A stretch of 64,000 nucleotides of DNA from Alteromonas pelagimontana (GTDB lineage Bacteria; Pseudomonadota; Gammaproteobacteria; Enterobacterales; Alteromonadaceae): NCBI RefSeq assembly GCF_002499975.2, contig NZ_CP052766.1:868001-932000 (forward strand), written 5' to 3'. The notes under the pieces were generated by a model. The model was not told the origin of the DNA. It saw nothing but the letters and a program-made list of their open reading frames with translations, and searched no databases. Positions 1 to 10,009 of the stretch are shown here, in pieces (positions within the stretch are counted from its first letter, which is position 1; every line of letters starts with the position of its first letter). Made by a program: the position numbers and the translations under genes.

Positions 1-2
1 CT

Positions 3-236
3 ACCAATGTGTTCCCTGACATGGTGACGCAGATGGTAGCAATTGGCGAGGAATCAGGCGCGGTAGATGAAATGCTAAGTAAAATAGCCACCATTTACGA
101 AGCCGAAGTGGATGATATGGTTGACGGCCTCACCAGCTTACTGGAACCCATGATAATGGCGGTGCTGGGGGTAGTCATCGGCGGGTTGATTATAGCTATG
201 TACTTACCCATCTTCCAGATGGGAAATGTGGTGTAA
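3..236 (+). CDS. pilC: Type IV pilus inner-membrane platform protein PilC, C-terminal end
   Basis: Only the last 77 or so codons are present; the gene enters from the left edge and is open to it. The fragment has the end of a GspF/PilC domain: a conserved stretch with [15 protein letters not shown], then a [15 protein letters not shown] membrane segment and the usual short tail ending in [11 protein letters not shown]. PilC is the polytopic inner-membrane platform on which the PilB and PilT motors act during pilin assembly and retraction. It lies 90 bp upstream of the prepilin peptidase, the standard pilB-pilC-pilD order. The family call is firm although the N-terminus is outside the window. 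Confidence 0.93.
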   Translation, partial: TNVFPDMVTQMVAIGEESGAVDEMLSKIATIYEAEVDDMVDGLTSLLEPMIMAVLGVVIGGLIIAMYLPIFQMGNVV

Positions 237-326
237 CTCGTTTACCCGCAAAACCCTACATGCCAATTGTGATAATAAGAATATTCTGGCAGTCTTGCCG
301 CTGTCATAGAGGATAGCAAAGAGAAA

Positions 327-1256
327 ATGGAAACATTCTTCCAACTTAGTTCACACAGCCCCCTGTTTTTCCTCGGGACCGTATTCATTGTTAGTTTGAT
401 GGTAGGCAGCTTTTTAAATGTCGTGATATATCGGCTGCCTATTATGATGGAGAAAAGCTGGCAACGAGAATACAACGCATATTTTCAACCGAGAAATTCC
501 GAGCCAGGCAATCATAATGCCCGTGACTTTGCGGTTCCAGCGGCAGATTCGTCTAATACCGATACCGCTGCGTTTAACCTGGTCAAGCCAGACAGCACCT
601 GCCCCCACTGTGGACACAAAATTCGGCCGTGGGAAAATATTCCCCTGCTAAGTTACCTGTTTTTGCGCGGCAAGTGCGCAAACTGCGGCACCGGCATTTC
701 CTTACGTTATCCGCTGGTCGAGCTATTTACCGGGCTAGTATGTACCTTTACCGCCTGGCATTTCGGCCCCTCAAGCCAGGCGCTGTGGGCTGTACTTTTT
801 GTTTATATTCTAGTGGCTTTGCTGTTTATCGACTTAGATAAAATGCTGTTACCTGACCAGCTCACGCTACCATTGCTGTGGCTGGGGTTATTACTTTCTA
901 CTCAACACGTATTTGTTGGGCCGGTGGATGCAATTATTGGTGCAGCGGCGGGCTATCTGAGTTTATGGTCGGTGTACTGGCTGTTTAAATTGGCAACCGG
1001 TAAGGAAGGCATGGGTTACGGCGATTTTAAGCTGCTCGCCGCCCTTGGCGCATTTACCGGCTGGCAGGGTTTACCGGTAATTATTCTGTTGTCTTCATTT
1101 GTCGGTGCCATCGCTGGACTTGCGATCATGCTAGTGCAGCAAAAAGGGCGTTCGTTAGCGATACCCTTTGGCCCTTATCTGGCCGTTGCCGGTTTCCTTA
1201 CTTTACTTTATAAACACGATATCATTGCGGCATATTTAAACTGGGCGTTTGGTTAA
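327..1256 (+). CDS. pilD: Prepilin peptidase / N-methyltransferase PilD
   Basis: Bifunctional inner-membrane aspartic protease (A24) that cleaves the leader of type IV prepilins and pseudopilins and N-methylates the new N-terminal residue. The methylase-type zinc site is visible as CPHC (about residue 92) and CANC (about 117). The two protease aspartates lie in FIDLDKMLLPD (about 167) and GYGDFK (about 231). About eight hydrophobic segments are spread over the protein. At 309 residues it is slightly longer than usual because of a polar insert (about residues 57-84) between the first membrane segment and the zinc site. The stop overlaps the coaE start (TAATG), so the two are translationally coupled. 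Confidence 0.95.
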   Translation: METFFQLSSHSPLFFLGTVFIVSLMVGSFLNVVIYRLPIMMEKSWQREYNAYFQPRNSEPGNHNARDFAVPAADSSNTDTAAFNLVKPDSTCPHCGHKIRPWENIPLLSYLFLRGKCANCGTGISLRYPLVELFTGLVCTFTAWHFGPSSQALWAVLFVYILVALLFIDLDKMLLPDQLTLPLLWLGLLLSTQHVFVGPVDAIIGAAAGYLSLWSVYWLFKLATGKEGMGYGDFKLLAALGAFTGWQGLPVIILLSSFVGAIAGLAIMLVQQKGRSLAIPFGPYLAVAGFLTLLYKHDIIAAYLNWAFG

Positions 1257-1891
1257 TGTCGACTATTTCACCTTCTCATAAATTTGTTGTTGGCTTAACC
1301 GGTGGTATTGGCAGCGGCAAGACAGCGGTCAGCGACGGCTTTTTAGCGCTTGGCGTTGATGTTATTGATGCTGATATTGTCGCCCGTCAAGTTGTTGAGC
1401 CTGGCTCTTCTGCTCTTAAAAGTATTGCGGCAAATTTTGGCAGCGAAATTTTACTTTCTGATGGCGCACTTAACCGTGCGGCTTTGCGACAAACAGTATT
1501 TAGCAATGAGAAACATAAAAAATGGCTTAACGCATTGCTTCATCCGGTTATCAGGGAAAAGATGCTTGCTGACATTGCGACTACTACCAGCGCCTACTGC
1601 ATTCTCGCGGTTCCCTTACTGCTGGAAAATAAACTCAACACCATTACCAATCGGGTGCTGGTGGTAGATTGCCCTGCAGATCTTCAGTTACAGCGAGCGT
1701 TAGCAAGAGACGGCAGTGATGAAACCACAATAAAAAATATCATGGCGTCACAAATAAGCAGGAATGCCCGACTTGCAGCGGCTGATGACATAATTGACAA
1801 TAGCGGCGATTTTTCTGCCTTACCGGCCCAAATTGCAGCGCTTCATCAACAATATCTGGAGCTCTGTCACGGTGCTAATCCCACTTCATAG
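1256..1891 (+). CDS. coaE: Dephospho-CoA kinase
   Basis: Catalyses the last step of coenzyme A synthesis, phosphorylating the 3'-hydroxyl of dephospho-CoA with ATP in the cytosol. The P-loop GLTGGIGSGKT is at residues 14-24. The family motif DADIVARQVVEPG follows at about 39, and the lid/adenine region (LALARDGSDE-like) lies near residue 150. The length of 211 residues is typical. The start codon overlaps the pilD stop, as in many gammaproteobacteria where pilD-coaE-zapD-yacG form one operon. No anomalies were seen. Confidence 0.95.
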   Translation: MSTISPSHKFVVGLTGGIGSGKTAVSDGFLALGVDVIDADIVARQVVEPGSSALKSIAANFGSEILLSDGALNRAALRQTVFSNEKHKKWLNALLHPVIREKMLADIATTTSAYCILAVPLLLENKLNTITNRVLVVDCPADLQLQRALARDGSDETTIKNIMASQISRNARLAAADDIIDNSGDFSALPAQIAALHQQYLELCHGANPTS

Positions 1892-2368
1892 CGGAAATAA
1901 TTCACCTATTTTTATCCTACGGCTTACGGGGTGTTGCTAAGAAGCCATACTAATCCCTTTCAATTGGCAGCAACGCAGAGCATTAGTCGCTGGGGCCTTC
2001 CCTTTGGGCTAAATAGCTGTTCGTAAATGTGCTACACATGAAAAGGCAAAACAAGGATATCATTCAGAACCGTCCGCAGGCACTGTGCAGCAGGCGCTGT
2101 GCAGCAGGCGCTGTGCAAACAGCATGGATGCTGCGGCTGAGCGCCCAGGAAGGTTTTACAGCGTGTTCAGAATAGTGTCCTCGTTATGACTCATACTTCG
2201 GAACAGTTCTTTAGTCTGAAAGTTCTTTTCTCTGCGTAGCTTGAACTGGAAAGAGCTCCCTCTCTTCGAGTGATCAATTATCACTGCGAATTGGTATAAG
2301 TCAGCTTCTACTTGAAATTTTTATGGTTTTGCGTTGTAGTGCGTACAATTACAACTATAAGGAAATCC
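1892..2368. other. 477-bp coaE-zapD intergenic region with repeats
   Basis: No gene was found. The gap contains a 14-bp tandem repeat (listed separately) inside an imperfect inverted repeat: about 2051-2070 pairs with about 2163-2184 at roughly three quarters of positions. It also holds an ATACTAATCC-type motif near 1949 and a GAATTGGTATAA motif near 2288, which resemble ends of dispersed intergenic repeats. The zapD ribosome-binding site AAGGA is at its right end. In relatives this gap is normally short, so the extra sequence probably arrived as a repeat element; this is inference. Confidence 0.5.
2076..2117. repeat. 14-bp tandem repeat, three copies
   Basis: Three head-to-tail copies of GCAGGCGCTGTGCA (2076-2089, 2090-2103, 2104-2117); the first has one A for G change and the other two are identical. 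Each unit contains TGCA and GCAGGC stretches that can pair with neighbouring units. It lies in the coaE-zapD gap and codes for nothing apparent. Confidence 0.85.
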
Positions 2369-3121
2369 ATGTCTGAGGCCGTTTTCGAGTTTCCATTAAA
2401 AGAAAAGGTGAGAAACTACCTGCGTATTGAACAACTGCTTGTTCAACTGAAAACCGGTGCCTGTGTTCAAACTGCTCCGCTGCACATGTATTTCTTTGAC
2501 CAGTTGTTTACTTTATTAGATCTGCTTGACCGCTTGGATCTGCGCACCGATATTTTAAAAGATCTGGATACCCATGAACGCAGTCTGGTGTATTGGTCGC
2601 AACACCCTAATATTAACAGTGCTGCGTTAGAGCAGGCGTTGCAAAATATTCTGCGCTTGCGAACAAAATTGAAAAATGGCAAAAAATTTGGCAGCGACCT
2701 CAAAGACGATAAGTTTTTAGGTAGCATCCGCCAGCGCTTTGCGATCCCTGGTGGCGCTTGTAGCTTCGATTTACCTAATTTACATTTCTGGTTACATCAA
2801 CCGCTTGCTGAACGACAGAAAGCAATTGATAACTGGTTAGCCTCGCTGGCGGTGCTTGAAGAGGCCATTTCGATAAGCCTGGCATTTTTGCGAGAGCGCG
2901 GCACCTTTCAGAAGCAGACGGCGCAAAACGGGTTCTACCAAGGCGTTGCCGAAGATAAAAACGAACTTATCCGTGTCCGGTGCCAGATAGACACGGGACA
3001 GTACCCGAATCTCAGTGGTAATAAATACCGTTATGCAATCCGCTTTATGTGGTTTGATACCCAACAGCCGCAGAATGGATCTGTTGATACTGATGTAACA
3101 TTTTCGCTGGCAGCTTGCTAA
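2369..3121 (+). CDS. zapD: Cell division protein ZapD
   Basis: Cytosolic FtsZ-bundling factor that stabilises the Z ring. The start at 2369 was chosen because AAGGA lies directly upstream and the product then begins MSEAVFEFPLKEKVRNYLR, the conserved ZapD N-terminus (an alpha-helical domain followed by a beta domain). An upstream ATG would add 19 hydrophobic residues with no family match. The length is 250 residues, as expected. The C-terminal beta domain with conserved RFMWF is present. Neighbours coaE and yacG are the usual ones. Confidence 0.93.
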   Translation: MSEAVFEFPLKEKVRNYLRIEQLLVQLKTGACVQTAPLHMYFFDQLFTLLDLLDRLDLRTDILKDLDTHERSLVYWSQHPNINSAALEQALQNILRLRTKLKNGKKFGSDLKDDKFLGSIRQRFAIPGGACSFDLPNLHFWLHQPLAERQKAIDNWLASLAVLEEAISISLAFLRERGTFQKQTAQNGFYQGVAEDKNELIRVRCQIDTGQYPNLSGNKYRYAIRFMWFDTQQPQNGSVDTDVTFSLAAC

Positions 3122-3199
3122 ACTATATAAACCTATTACTCCCTGTTCAACGGTTTGGCCTGCAAAGGCTTTGCCTGTTTATTAACCCCAAGGTAAGTC

Positions 3200-3430
3200 A
3201 TGAAAGTCAAATGTCCAATCTGTAGTAAGGACGTCGTCTGGTCTGCAGATAGTCCTTTTCGCCCTTTCTGCTCTAAGCAGTGTCAGTTAATCGATTTAGG
3301 TGAATGGGCGAGCGAAGAAAGAAGCATTCCCAGCAAAAGCCCGACGCCGGAGAGTCAGGCTGATGTTCCTGATATCGAAGAAATTGAAGCTATGCTGAGC
3401 CAGCAACCGGATGAGTTCTTCAAGCATTAA
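3200..3430 (+). CDS. yacG: DNA gyrase inhibitor YacG (zinc-binding)
   Basis: Small protein of 76 residues with a four-cysteine zinc site: C5 and C8 in CPIC, C24 and C28 in FCSKQC, followed by the family signature [11 protein letters not shown]. YacG binds GyrB and blocks DNA binding by gyrase. The acidic C-terminal tail (DIEEIEAML) is typical. It is preceded by AAGG at a good distance and sits 78 bp after zapD, as in many gammaproteobacteria. Confidence 0.93.
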   Translation: MKVKCPICSKDVVWSADSPFRPFCSKQCQLIDLGEWASEERSIPSKSPTPESQADVPDIEEIEAMLSQQPDEFFKH

Positions 3431-3543
3431 GAACATCGACATCTACTTTTAGTAGCAGATAGTTAGCCACGTAAGGATGCTGGTGCAAAAATCAACGCGC
3501 CATGAATGTTGTGCGGATCTAAATTTTTTCGGGATATATTTGT

Positions 3544-4410
3544 ATGATTAACTCAGTTGCGATAGTGGGTGGCACCCACGGAAACGAAACCAGCGGCATT
3601 CAGTTGGTAAGAAATTGGATGCAAAACGGCATCCCGTCAGCATTTTCTTCACTTAATATTCGCTGTTTTTTTGCTAACCATGCGGCGATGCAAGCCAATG
3701 TTCGATTTTTAGATGAAGATTTAAACCGCCAGTTTTTGCCAGAGCGCTTGAACAGCGATAGTGACGCAAAAGAAGCAATTCTCGCTAAGAAAATAAATCA
3801 GGAGCTTGGTCCAAAGGGAGAATCCAATACCGACTTGGTGATTGATATTCACAATACCACCAGCCATATGGGCGCAACGCTAATTATTCTGGCTACCGAC
3901 GACTTTCATATTCAAATGGCGCGGTACGTAAAGCAACATATGCCGGAAGCGAACATTTTAGTGGAAGACGAAAAACCTGTGCCCGAGCATCCCTACTTAT
4001 GTACCATTGGCCGCCGCGGCGTGATGGTAGAAGTGGGTGCCCAGCCTCAGGGCGTGCTGCGTGAAGATGTGTACCAACTTACTCAGACACTAACAGAAAC
4101 CCTGCTTGCTTTTTGTCAGGCTTATAATGACGGCAAAACACAAAATCTGCCGGAGTGTGAAGCGTTTCGTTTAGGGGTAAATATTGATTTTCCCATGAAC
4201 GAAGACGGTGAGCGTAAAGCAATGATCCACCATCAGCTTCAGGATGCTGACTTTGTGCCTTTGCTGCCTGGCCAGCCAATTTTCCGCTGTTTTGATGGAA
4301 CGGATATTACCTGGCAGGGAGAAGATGTTACCTATCCGCATTTTATTAATGAAGCGGCTTATCACAAGTTGCATGTAGCCTTTGCTACTGCGTCGTTAGT
4401 TACGCTTTAA
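3544..4410 (+). CDS. Aspartoacylase-type zinc deacylase
   Basis: Member of the AstE/aspartoacylase (M14-like) family, which hydrolyses N-acyl amino acids such as N-acetyl-aspartate to aspartate and acetate. Zinc ligands are visible as H12 and E15 in GGTHGNETS and a later His in DIHNTTSHMG (about residue 102). The substrate-binding DEDLNRQF (about 57-64) and the catalytic Glu segment VEVGAQPQG (about 162) are also present. The length of 288 is within the family range. It is a stand-alone gene followed by a 178-bp gap. The true substrate cannot be read from sequence, so no symbol is given. Confidence 0.85.
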   Translation: MINSVAIVGGTHGNETSGIQLVRNWMQNGIPSAFSSLNIRCFFANHAAMQANVRFLDEDLNRQFLPERLNSDSDAKEAILAKKINQELGPKGESNTDLVIDIHNTTSHMGATLIILATDDFHIQMARYVKQHMPEANILVEDEKPVPEHPYLCTIGRRGVMVEVGAQPQGVLREDVYQLTQTLTETLLAFCQAYNDGKTQNLPECEAFRLGVNIDFPMNEDGERKAMIHHQLQDADFVPLLPGQPIFRCFDGTDITWQGEDVTYPHFINEAAYHKLHVAFATASLVTL

Positions 4411-4545
4411 ATCGGAGTGATCAATGTGTCTTCTCTGCATTCTCAAAGGGATGTAGCTTATCAACTACGGCTTGGGCAACCCGCAGTCAGAGCACCTGAA
4501 ATGATAAGAATAGGTTGAAATAAAATATTATAGGGACCGAGAAAA

Positions 4546-4581
4546 TTTCAAAGGGAGCAGCGTATTCTGCTCCCTTCGAAA
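4546..4581 (-). terminator. Rho-independent-type terminator after mutT
   Basis: A near-perfect 15-bp stem (AAGGGAGCAG paired with CTGCTCCCTT, extended by TTTC/GAAA with one mismatch) around a 6-nt loop, just beyond the mutT stop on the minus strand. The T-run is weak (TTTGAAATTTT). It probably closes the secA-mutT unit. Confidence 0.7.
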
Positions 4582-4588
4582 TGTATTG

Positions 4589-4993
4589 TTAGCAGCTGTG
4601 CTGTAGCCGTTCAATGATGGCTATGTTTGCGGCGGGATAATCCTGAGGGTTCAGCGTGGCGATGCTATCCCACTTTCCCTGCTGTCCTTCTTTTCCATAA
4701 GGTTCACCGCTAAAGTCGGTAACGGTGTGAATATCCAACCTGACCTTTTTATCACCATAGTCATGTTCAATAACCATTAGCGGCATGCTGCTGTTAACCT
4801 CTATTCCTATTTCTTCATAGAGTTCTCTGGCGAGGGCTTGTTCAGTGGTTTCTCCACCTTCAATCTTTCCCCCTGGAAATTCCCATTTCCCCCCTTGATG
4901 CACATTGGTTGGCCGGCGGCAAACAAACACATTGTCGCCGCTGGTCGGGGACGCTTTTAATATAATCCCCACCGCAACATTCACCACTTTCAC
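4589..4993 (-). CDS. mutT: 8-oxo-dGTP diphosphatase MutT
   Basis: Nudix hydrolase that removes oxidised dGTP from the nucleotide pool. The Nudix box is complete: G-x5-E-x7-REUxEExGU reads GKIEGGETTEQALARELYEE and continues IGI at about residues 41-63. The product has 134 residues, like E. coli MutT, and the preceding GGKWEFPGGKIEGGE matches that protein. The start overlaps the secA stop by a single base. The secA-mutT linkage is standard in gammaproteobacteria. Confidence 0.92.
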   Translation of the reverse strand: MKVVNVAVGIILKASPTSGDNVFVCRRPTNVHQGGKWEFPGGKIEGGETTEQALARELYEEIGIEVNSSMPLMVIEHDYGDKKVRLDIHTVTDFSGEPYGKEGQQGKWDSIATLNPQDYPAANIAIIERLQHSC

Positions 4994-7713
4994 TACGATA
5001 ATTTACCGTGGCACTGTTTATATTTCTTACCCGAGCCGCATGGACAAGGATCGTTGCGGCCCACTTTAGGCCCTTCACGCATAGCGGTTTGGGCGCTTGA
5101 GCTGGAGGCTTCGGGCTTCGCCGACTGCGTCGCCGGAGACTGCTCGTGCTCGAACTGCTTAGGCAATTCATCTGCCTGCCGACGTTGCTCTTCTACTTTT
5201 TCAACATCTGACTCAGCGCGAACCTGCACACGACTTAAAACGGTAATCACTTCCACTTTCAGCGCTTCCAGCATTTGCGAGAACAGCTCGAAAGACTCGC
5301 GCTTATATTCCTGTTTCGGATTCTTTTGTGCATAACCTCGTAGATGTATCCCTTGGCGAAGATGATCCATAGCCGCTAAATGTTCTTTCCAGTGACTGTC
5401 CAGATTCTGCAACATGACAGCTTTTTCGAACTGACGGAGTACCTCCGCGCCCACGATTTCTTCCTTCTTCTTGTAGGCTTTTTCTACTTCTTCAGCAATG
5501 CGCTCACGCAACTTTTCTTCGTACAGCTTGTCATCTTCGTCCAGCCAGGATTGCACTGGCAAATCTACTGCGAAGTCGCCTTTCAGACGTTGTTCAAGGC
5601 CTGGAATATCCCACATTTCTTCCAGCGACTGAGGCGGTATGTATTCATCAACCACACTGGAAACCACGTCAGCACGGATCACCTCAATAGTTTCGCTAAT
5701 ATCGCCTTCATCCAGTAATTCGTTGCGCTGCTCATAAATTACCTTACGCTGATCATTCGCCACGTCGTCATATTCAAGCAACTGCTTACGCATATCGAAG
5801 TTACGGCCTTCAACCTTGCGTTGTGCGTTTTCGATAGCACGCGTTACCCAAGGATGCTCGATGGCTTCACCATGCTCCATTCCGAGACGCTTCATCATGC
5901 TCGCCATTTTTTCGGATGCAAAAATGCGCATAAGGGCATCATCAAGAGACAAATAGAACCGGCTGGAACCTGGATCGCCCTGGCGTCCGGCACGGCCTCG
6001 TAGCTGGTTGTCAATGCGACGGGATTCGTGGCGTTCTGTACCGATAATATGCAAACCGCCAGCTTCAATCACTTTATCGTGGTTTTCTTTCCACTGCGCT
6101 TTCAGTTTCGCGACCTGATCAGGCGTGAGACTTTCCACATCTGCCACACCAGCCTGCCAATTACCACCTAATACAATATCGGTTCCCCGACCCGCCATAT
6201 TAGTGGCAATAGTCACAGACCCGCTTTTACCAGCTTGGGCAATGATATCTGCTTCCTGAGCATGAAACTTAGCATTCAACACTTTATGAGGAACTTTGGA
6301 TTTCTTCAGGACGTTTGAAAGCAGTTCGGAGTTTTCGATAGAAACCGTCCCCACAAGCACTGGCTGACCACGCTTAACGCAAGCTTTAATATCTTCAACA
6401 ATAGCTTCGTATTTTTCCGCAGCGGTCATATAAATTAAATCTGCCATGTCCTTACGTTGCATAGGACGATTGGTAGGAATGACGACCGTTTCTAAACCGT
6501 AAATATGATTAAATTCGAACGCTTCTGTATCAGCAGTACCCGTCATACCCGATAAAGTGGTGTATAAGCGGAAATAATTCTGGAAGGTAATTGATGCTAA
6601 GGTTTGGTTTTCATTTTGTATTTTTACACCTTCTTTGGCTTCAACTGCTTGGTGCAGACCTTCTGACCAGCGACGACCTTCCATCGTGCGGCCCGTGTGT
6701 TCGTCAACGATGACAATTTGATCGTCTTTTACGATGTAGTCGACATCTTTAGAAAACAGTTTGTGCGCTCGCAGGGCTGCATTGATGTGATGTAACAATG
6801 AGATATTGCCGGCTGCGAACAAGGATTCGCCTTCGGGCAATATGCCTTCTTTGTGCAACACTTCTTCAACGTGAATCTGACCATGTTCGGTCAAATGAAT
6901 CTGGCGGGATTTTTCATCAACGGTATAGTCTCCGTCGCCATGCGCGCCTTCTTCATCTTCTTTTTCCTGCTGAACTAACTCAGGAATAACCGAATTGATC
7001 CGACGGTACAATTCTGAACTGTCTTCCGCCGCACCAGAAATAATAAGTGGTGTCCGTGCTTCGTCAATCAGAATGGAATCGACTTCATCGACTACCGCAA
7101 AATTGAGTTCCCGTTGCACTCGATCCTGAGGACTAAACGCCATATTATCGCGCAGATAATCAAAACCGAATTCGTTATTGGTGCCGTAGGTAATATCTGA
7201 ATTATAAGCCTTACGTTTTTGCTCCGGTGATATACCCGGCACATTACAGCCTACTGTCATTCCAAGATATTCAAAAAGCTCCCGGCTCCATTCCGCGTCC
7301 CGCTTCGCCAAATAATCATTGACGGTAATGACATGCACACCCTTCCCTGATAACGCGTTCAGATAGGACGGCAAAGTAGAGGTAAGAGTTTTACCTTCAC
7401 CGGTACGCATTTCGGCAATTTTACCCTGATGCAGAACTTGCCCACCGAGCAACTGCACATCGAAGTGACGCATGCCGTATACACGTTTACTGGCTTCACG
7501 CACAGTAGCGAACGCTTCAACTAAAATATCATCAAGAGTTGCGCCTTCTGCCAACTTAGCTTTCAACTCTGCAGTTTTACCTTTAAGTTGTTCGTCGCTG
7601 AGCGCTTCGTAATCCTTTTCCAGCGCATTGATGGCATCTACGGATTTTTGTAATTTTTTTAATAGTCGGTCATTTCGGCTACCGAAAACTTTTCTCACGA
7701 TGCTTGAAAACAT
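4993..7713 (-). CDS. secA: Preprotein translocase ATPase SecA
   Basis: Motor ATPase of the Sec pathway; it binds SecB-delivered precursors and drives them through SecYEG. At 906 residues it is full length. Visible parts are the N-terminal helix, nucleotide-binding domain 1 with MRTGEGKT (about 104-111) and [15 protein letters not shown], nucleotide-binding domain 2 with [14 protein letters not shown] and [14 protein letters not shown], the scaffold/wing region, and the C-terminal zinc-binding tail [19 protein letters not shown], which contacts SecB. No secM-like gene lies upstream; a peptidase gene occupies that place. Confidence 0.98.
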   Translation of the reverse strand: MFSSIVRKVFGSRNDRLLKKLQKSVDAINALEKDYEALSDEQLKGKTAELKAKLAEGATLDDILVEAFATVREASKRVYGMRHFDVQLLGGQVLHQGKIAEMRTGEGKTLTSTLPSYLNALSGKGVHVITVNDYLAKRDAEWSRELFEYLGMTVGCNVPGISPEQKRKAYNSDITYGTNNEFGFDYLRDNMAFSPQDRVQRELNFAVVDEVDSILIDEARTPLIISGAAEDSSELYRRINSVIPELVQQEKEDEEGAHGDGDYTVDEKSRQIHLTEHGQIHVEEVLHKEGILPEGESLFAAGNISLLHHINAALRAHKLFSKDVDYIVKDDQIVIVDEHTGRTMEGRRWSEGLHQAVEAKEGVKIQNENQTLASITFQNYFRLYTTLSGMTGTADTEAFEFNHIYGLETVVIPTNRPMQRKDMADLIYMTAAEKYEAIVEDIKACVKRGQPVLVGTVSIENSELLSNVLKKSKVPHKVLNAKFHAQEADIIAQAGKSGSVTIATNMAGRGTDIVLGGNWQAGVADVESLTPDQVAKLKAQWKENHDKVIEAGGLHIIGTERHESRRIDNQLRGRAGRQGDPGSSRFYLSLDDALMRIFASEKMASMMKRLGMEHGEAIEHPWVTRAIENAQRKVEGRNFDMRKQLLEYDDVANDQRKVIYEQRNELLDEGDISETIEVIRADVVSSVVDEYIPPQSLEEMWDIPGLEQRLKGDFAVDLPVQSWLDEDDKLYEEKLRERIAEEVEKAYKKKEEIVGAEVLRQFEKAVMLQNLDSHWKEHLAAMDHLRQGIHLRGYAQKNPKQEYKRESFELFSQMLEALKVEVITVLSRVQVRAESDVEKVEEQRRQADELPKQFEHEQSPATQSAKPEASSSSAQTAMREGPKVGRNDPCPCGSGKKYKQCHGKLS

Positions 7714-7872
7714 TTGGTTGATTATTCCACTACTTGTCGAGACGCCAGGAGCTTAAGCTGCCTCGTCGATTTTTAAAAAATGACACACTACGCATTCTGC
7801 ATAGGAATGTCACCCTAACTTGCTGCGCTAACCACCCAAGGGTAGGTTAACTTACCTGGCTGCTGCCTCAGT

Positions 7873-8751
7873 CTACTTTGGGTAGACAAAAGGCAGAGGA
7901 TCGATTTGCTGCCCGCCTCTTATTACTTCGTAATGAACATGAGCACCCGTGGAGCGGCCGGTATTGCCCATTTCAGCAATTACCTGACCTTTAGTTACGA
8001 TATCACCGATGGAGACATTCAACGTCCGATTATGCCCGTAACGGGTAATCAAGCCATTTCCATGTTCAATCTCAACCAGTTCGCCGTAACCGTGTCGTGT
8101 ACCTGCCCAGGTAACGATACCTGCGGCGGTAGCCACAACATCATCACCTGACGCCCCAGCAAAGTCTACACCTTGATGCATTGCTGGCTTGTCTGTAAAC
8201 GGATCTGCTCTCATACCGTAATAAGAAGACAACCATCCTGATCCAACGGGTCTGCCAGATAATTGGCTCTGAAGTTGGATATGGTGACCTCTGACTAAAC
8301 TTTCAAGCATGTTTAGCTGCTGGGTTTTGCTATCCAGCGACTGTTGCATGACAGCAATTTGCTGCATCAGGGGATCATCAATGGGATCTTTAGGCGATAT
8401 GTCTGGTTTGAAAACCTCCAGGTCAGCGGCTTTCATCCCTAATTCTTCAGCAATAAAATTGCCTTGTTCGTCAAGTTGACTTACTTGCGCCTGCAAAGTA
8501 GCCAAATGTACTGCTAATACTTGTAACTGCGCTTGCGTTTGAAGCTTTAACGCATCCAGCTCAGCCTGCTCTTTACTCGTAGCTTGTTGCGCAAGTTTAA
8601 CGCGAGCCAGGTTTTCAGAGACTGATTCAGTAGAGCGACTGGAAACTAACATAAACAAAGAAGACAGCACCGTCAGGCTGACCAGCGTTCTCACGCTGAT
8701 ACTGCGGCGGTAGCGTCGATGTTTACCGACTAAAGTAATCGTTAGTTTCAT
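7873..8751 (-). CDS. M23-family peptidase, membrane-anchored, LysM-free
   Basis: A 292-residue protein: a basic start, an N-terminal membrane anchor (about residues 22-40, LVSLTVLSSLFMLVSS), a long coiled-coil stretch (about 50-155, Gln/Leu/Glu rich) and a C-terminal M23 domain. LytM-type zinc residues are present as HQGVDFAG (about 193) and HVHYE (about 273). Such proteins cut or regulate peptidoglycan cross-links from the periplasmic face; both metal motifs are intact, so it is probably an active endopeptidase. It lies between lpxC and secA, where E. coli carries secM, and the link to envelope growth fits the neighbourhood. Confidence 0.88.
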   Translation of the reverse strand: MKLTITLVGKHRRYRRSISVRTLVSLTVLSSLFMLVSSRSTESVSENLARVKLAQQATSKEQAELDALKLQTQAQLQVLAVHLATLQAQVSQLDEQGNFIAEELGMKAADLEVFKPDISPKDPIDDPLMQQIAVMQQSLDSKTQQLNMLESLVRGHHIQLQSQLSGRPVGSGWLSSYYGMRADPFTDKPAMHQGVDFAGASGDDVVATAAGIVTWAGTRHGYGELVEIEHGNGLITRYGHNRTLNVSIGDIVTKGQVIAEMGNTGRSTGAHVHYEVIRGGQQIDPLPFVYPK

Positions 8752-8894
8752 TGCTCAACTCATAGAAAAACGTGGGTTAGTTTAACGTTGTTCGCCTGAA
8801 TGAACAAACGTCAATCCCGTTTTTACAGCGGATTTTTCATCCACCGTAACAAGAACGAGATGATTTTATCGGCGTTCCGCCTCTTTAGCCAATA

Positions 8895-8922
8895 AAAAGC
8901 CGCCTGAAATGGCGGCTTTTAT
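8895..8922. terminator. Bidirectional terminator after lpxC
   Basis: Stem AAAGCCGCC / GGCGGCTTT with a TGAAAT-type loop, T-rich on both sides. It lies just beyond the lpxC stop on the minus strand and closes the dcw-lpxC block before the M23 peptidase gene. Confidence 0.85.
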
Positions 8923-8944
8923 AAAAGTACTGGCATAAACAGCG

Positions 8945-9856
8945 TTATGCTAGAATAGGCTCTGCGTAGCGAATCGGTGCATCATCTTTAGATTCATAAG
9001 TAATGAATTCCCAACATTCCTGTTGTGCCAATACTGCATTTAACAATTTGTTGTTTAGCCCGTGACCCGTTTTATAAGCTCGCAACTCACCAATAATGCT
9101 GTGGCCGCCCAAATACAGGTCGCCCACTGCATCAAGAATCTTGTGCTTTAAAAACTCATCCTCATAGCGTAAACCTTCAGGATTAAGTATCCGGAACTCA
9201 TCCAGCGCAACAGCGTTTTCCATACTGCCGCCAAGCGCAAGATTGTTTGCGTTCATATATTCAAGGTCGCGCATAAAGCCAAAGGTCCGCGCGCGGCTGA
9301 CTTCATTGACATATGAACAGCTGTCAAAATCCATCACCATGTGCTGACGGGTCTGGCTAATAACAGGATGATCAAAATCGATACGAAAATCGACGCGGAA
9401 GCCGTCATGAGGAACCAGCTCAGCCCACTTATCACCATCTTCAACACGCACCGGCTTCTTGATACGGATAAAACGCTTAGGAGCATTCAGCTCTTCAATA
9501 CCGGCCGACTGCAGCAAGAAAATAAATGGGCTGGCGCTACCATCCATAATAGGCAGCTCATTGCTGTCAACTTCTACAATAATGTTGTCGATACCCAGCC
9601 CGGCTAATGCAGACGCCAAATGCTCTACGGTATTAATACTTACACCGTCTTCATTATTTATACAGGTACATAGCATGGTGTTACCCACGGCATTTGCACG
9701 CGCAGGAATATCCACAAACGGGTCAAGGTCAACACGCCGAAACACTATACCAGTGTTCGCAGGCGCAGGCCGGAGAGTCATCGTGACCTTTTCCCCTTTG
9801 TGCAAACCTATACCGGTTTCTTGCACCGGGTGCTTGATAGTACGTTGTCTAATCAT
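8945..9856 (-). CDS. lpxC: UDP-3-O-acyl-N-acetylglucosamine deacetylase
   Basis: Committed step of lipid A synthesis: a zinc enzyme that removes the N-acetyl group of UDP-3-O-acyl-GlcNAc in the cytosol. The zinc ligands and general base are conserved: H79 in [10 protein letters not shown] and His/Asp in [14 protein letters not shown] (about 238-242). The length of 303 is canonical. It follows ftsZ by 153 bp, the usual end of the dcw region. That gap probably holds its own promoter, but none could be placed with confidence. Confidence 0.97.
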   Translation of the reverse strand: MIRQRTIKHPVQETGIGLHKGEKVTMTLRPAPANTGIVFRRVDLDPFVDIPARANAVGNTMLCTCINNEDGVSINTVEHLASALAGLGIDNIIVEVDSNELPIMDGSASPFIFLLQSAGIEELNAPKRFIRIKKPVRVEDGDKWAELVPHDGFRVDFRIDFDHPVISQTRQHMVMDFDSCSYVNEVSRARTFGFMRDLEYMNANNLALGGSMENAVALDEFRILNPEGLRYEDEFLKHKILDAVGDLYLGGHSIIGELRAYKTGHGLNNKLLNAVLAQQECWEFITYESKDDAPIRYAEPILA

Positions 9857-10009
9857 GATTCGTTGCTTTTACCTGTTCAAAAAGCGGCCGCATATTATAG
9901 TGACCCAACACTATTATGTCAAAAATGTGTCATATCAACTGCGCAGCAAAGCGCATCATTACTTATTTATGACAATAAAGCCGCGCTAGAATTCCCAAAC
10001 ATATCGATA

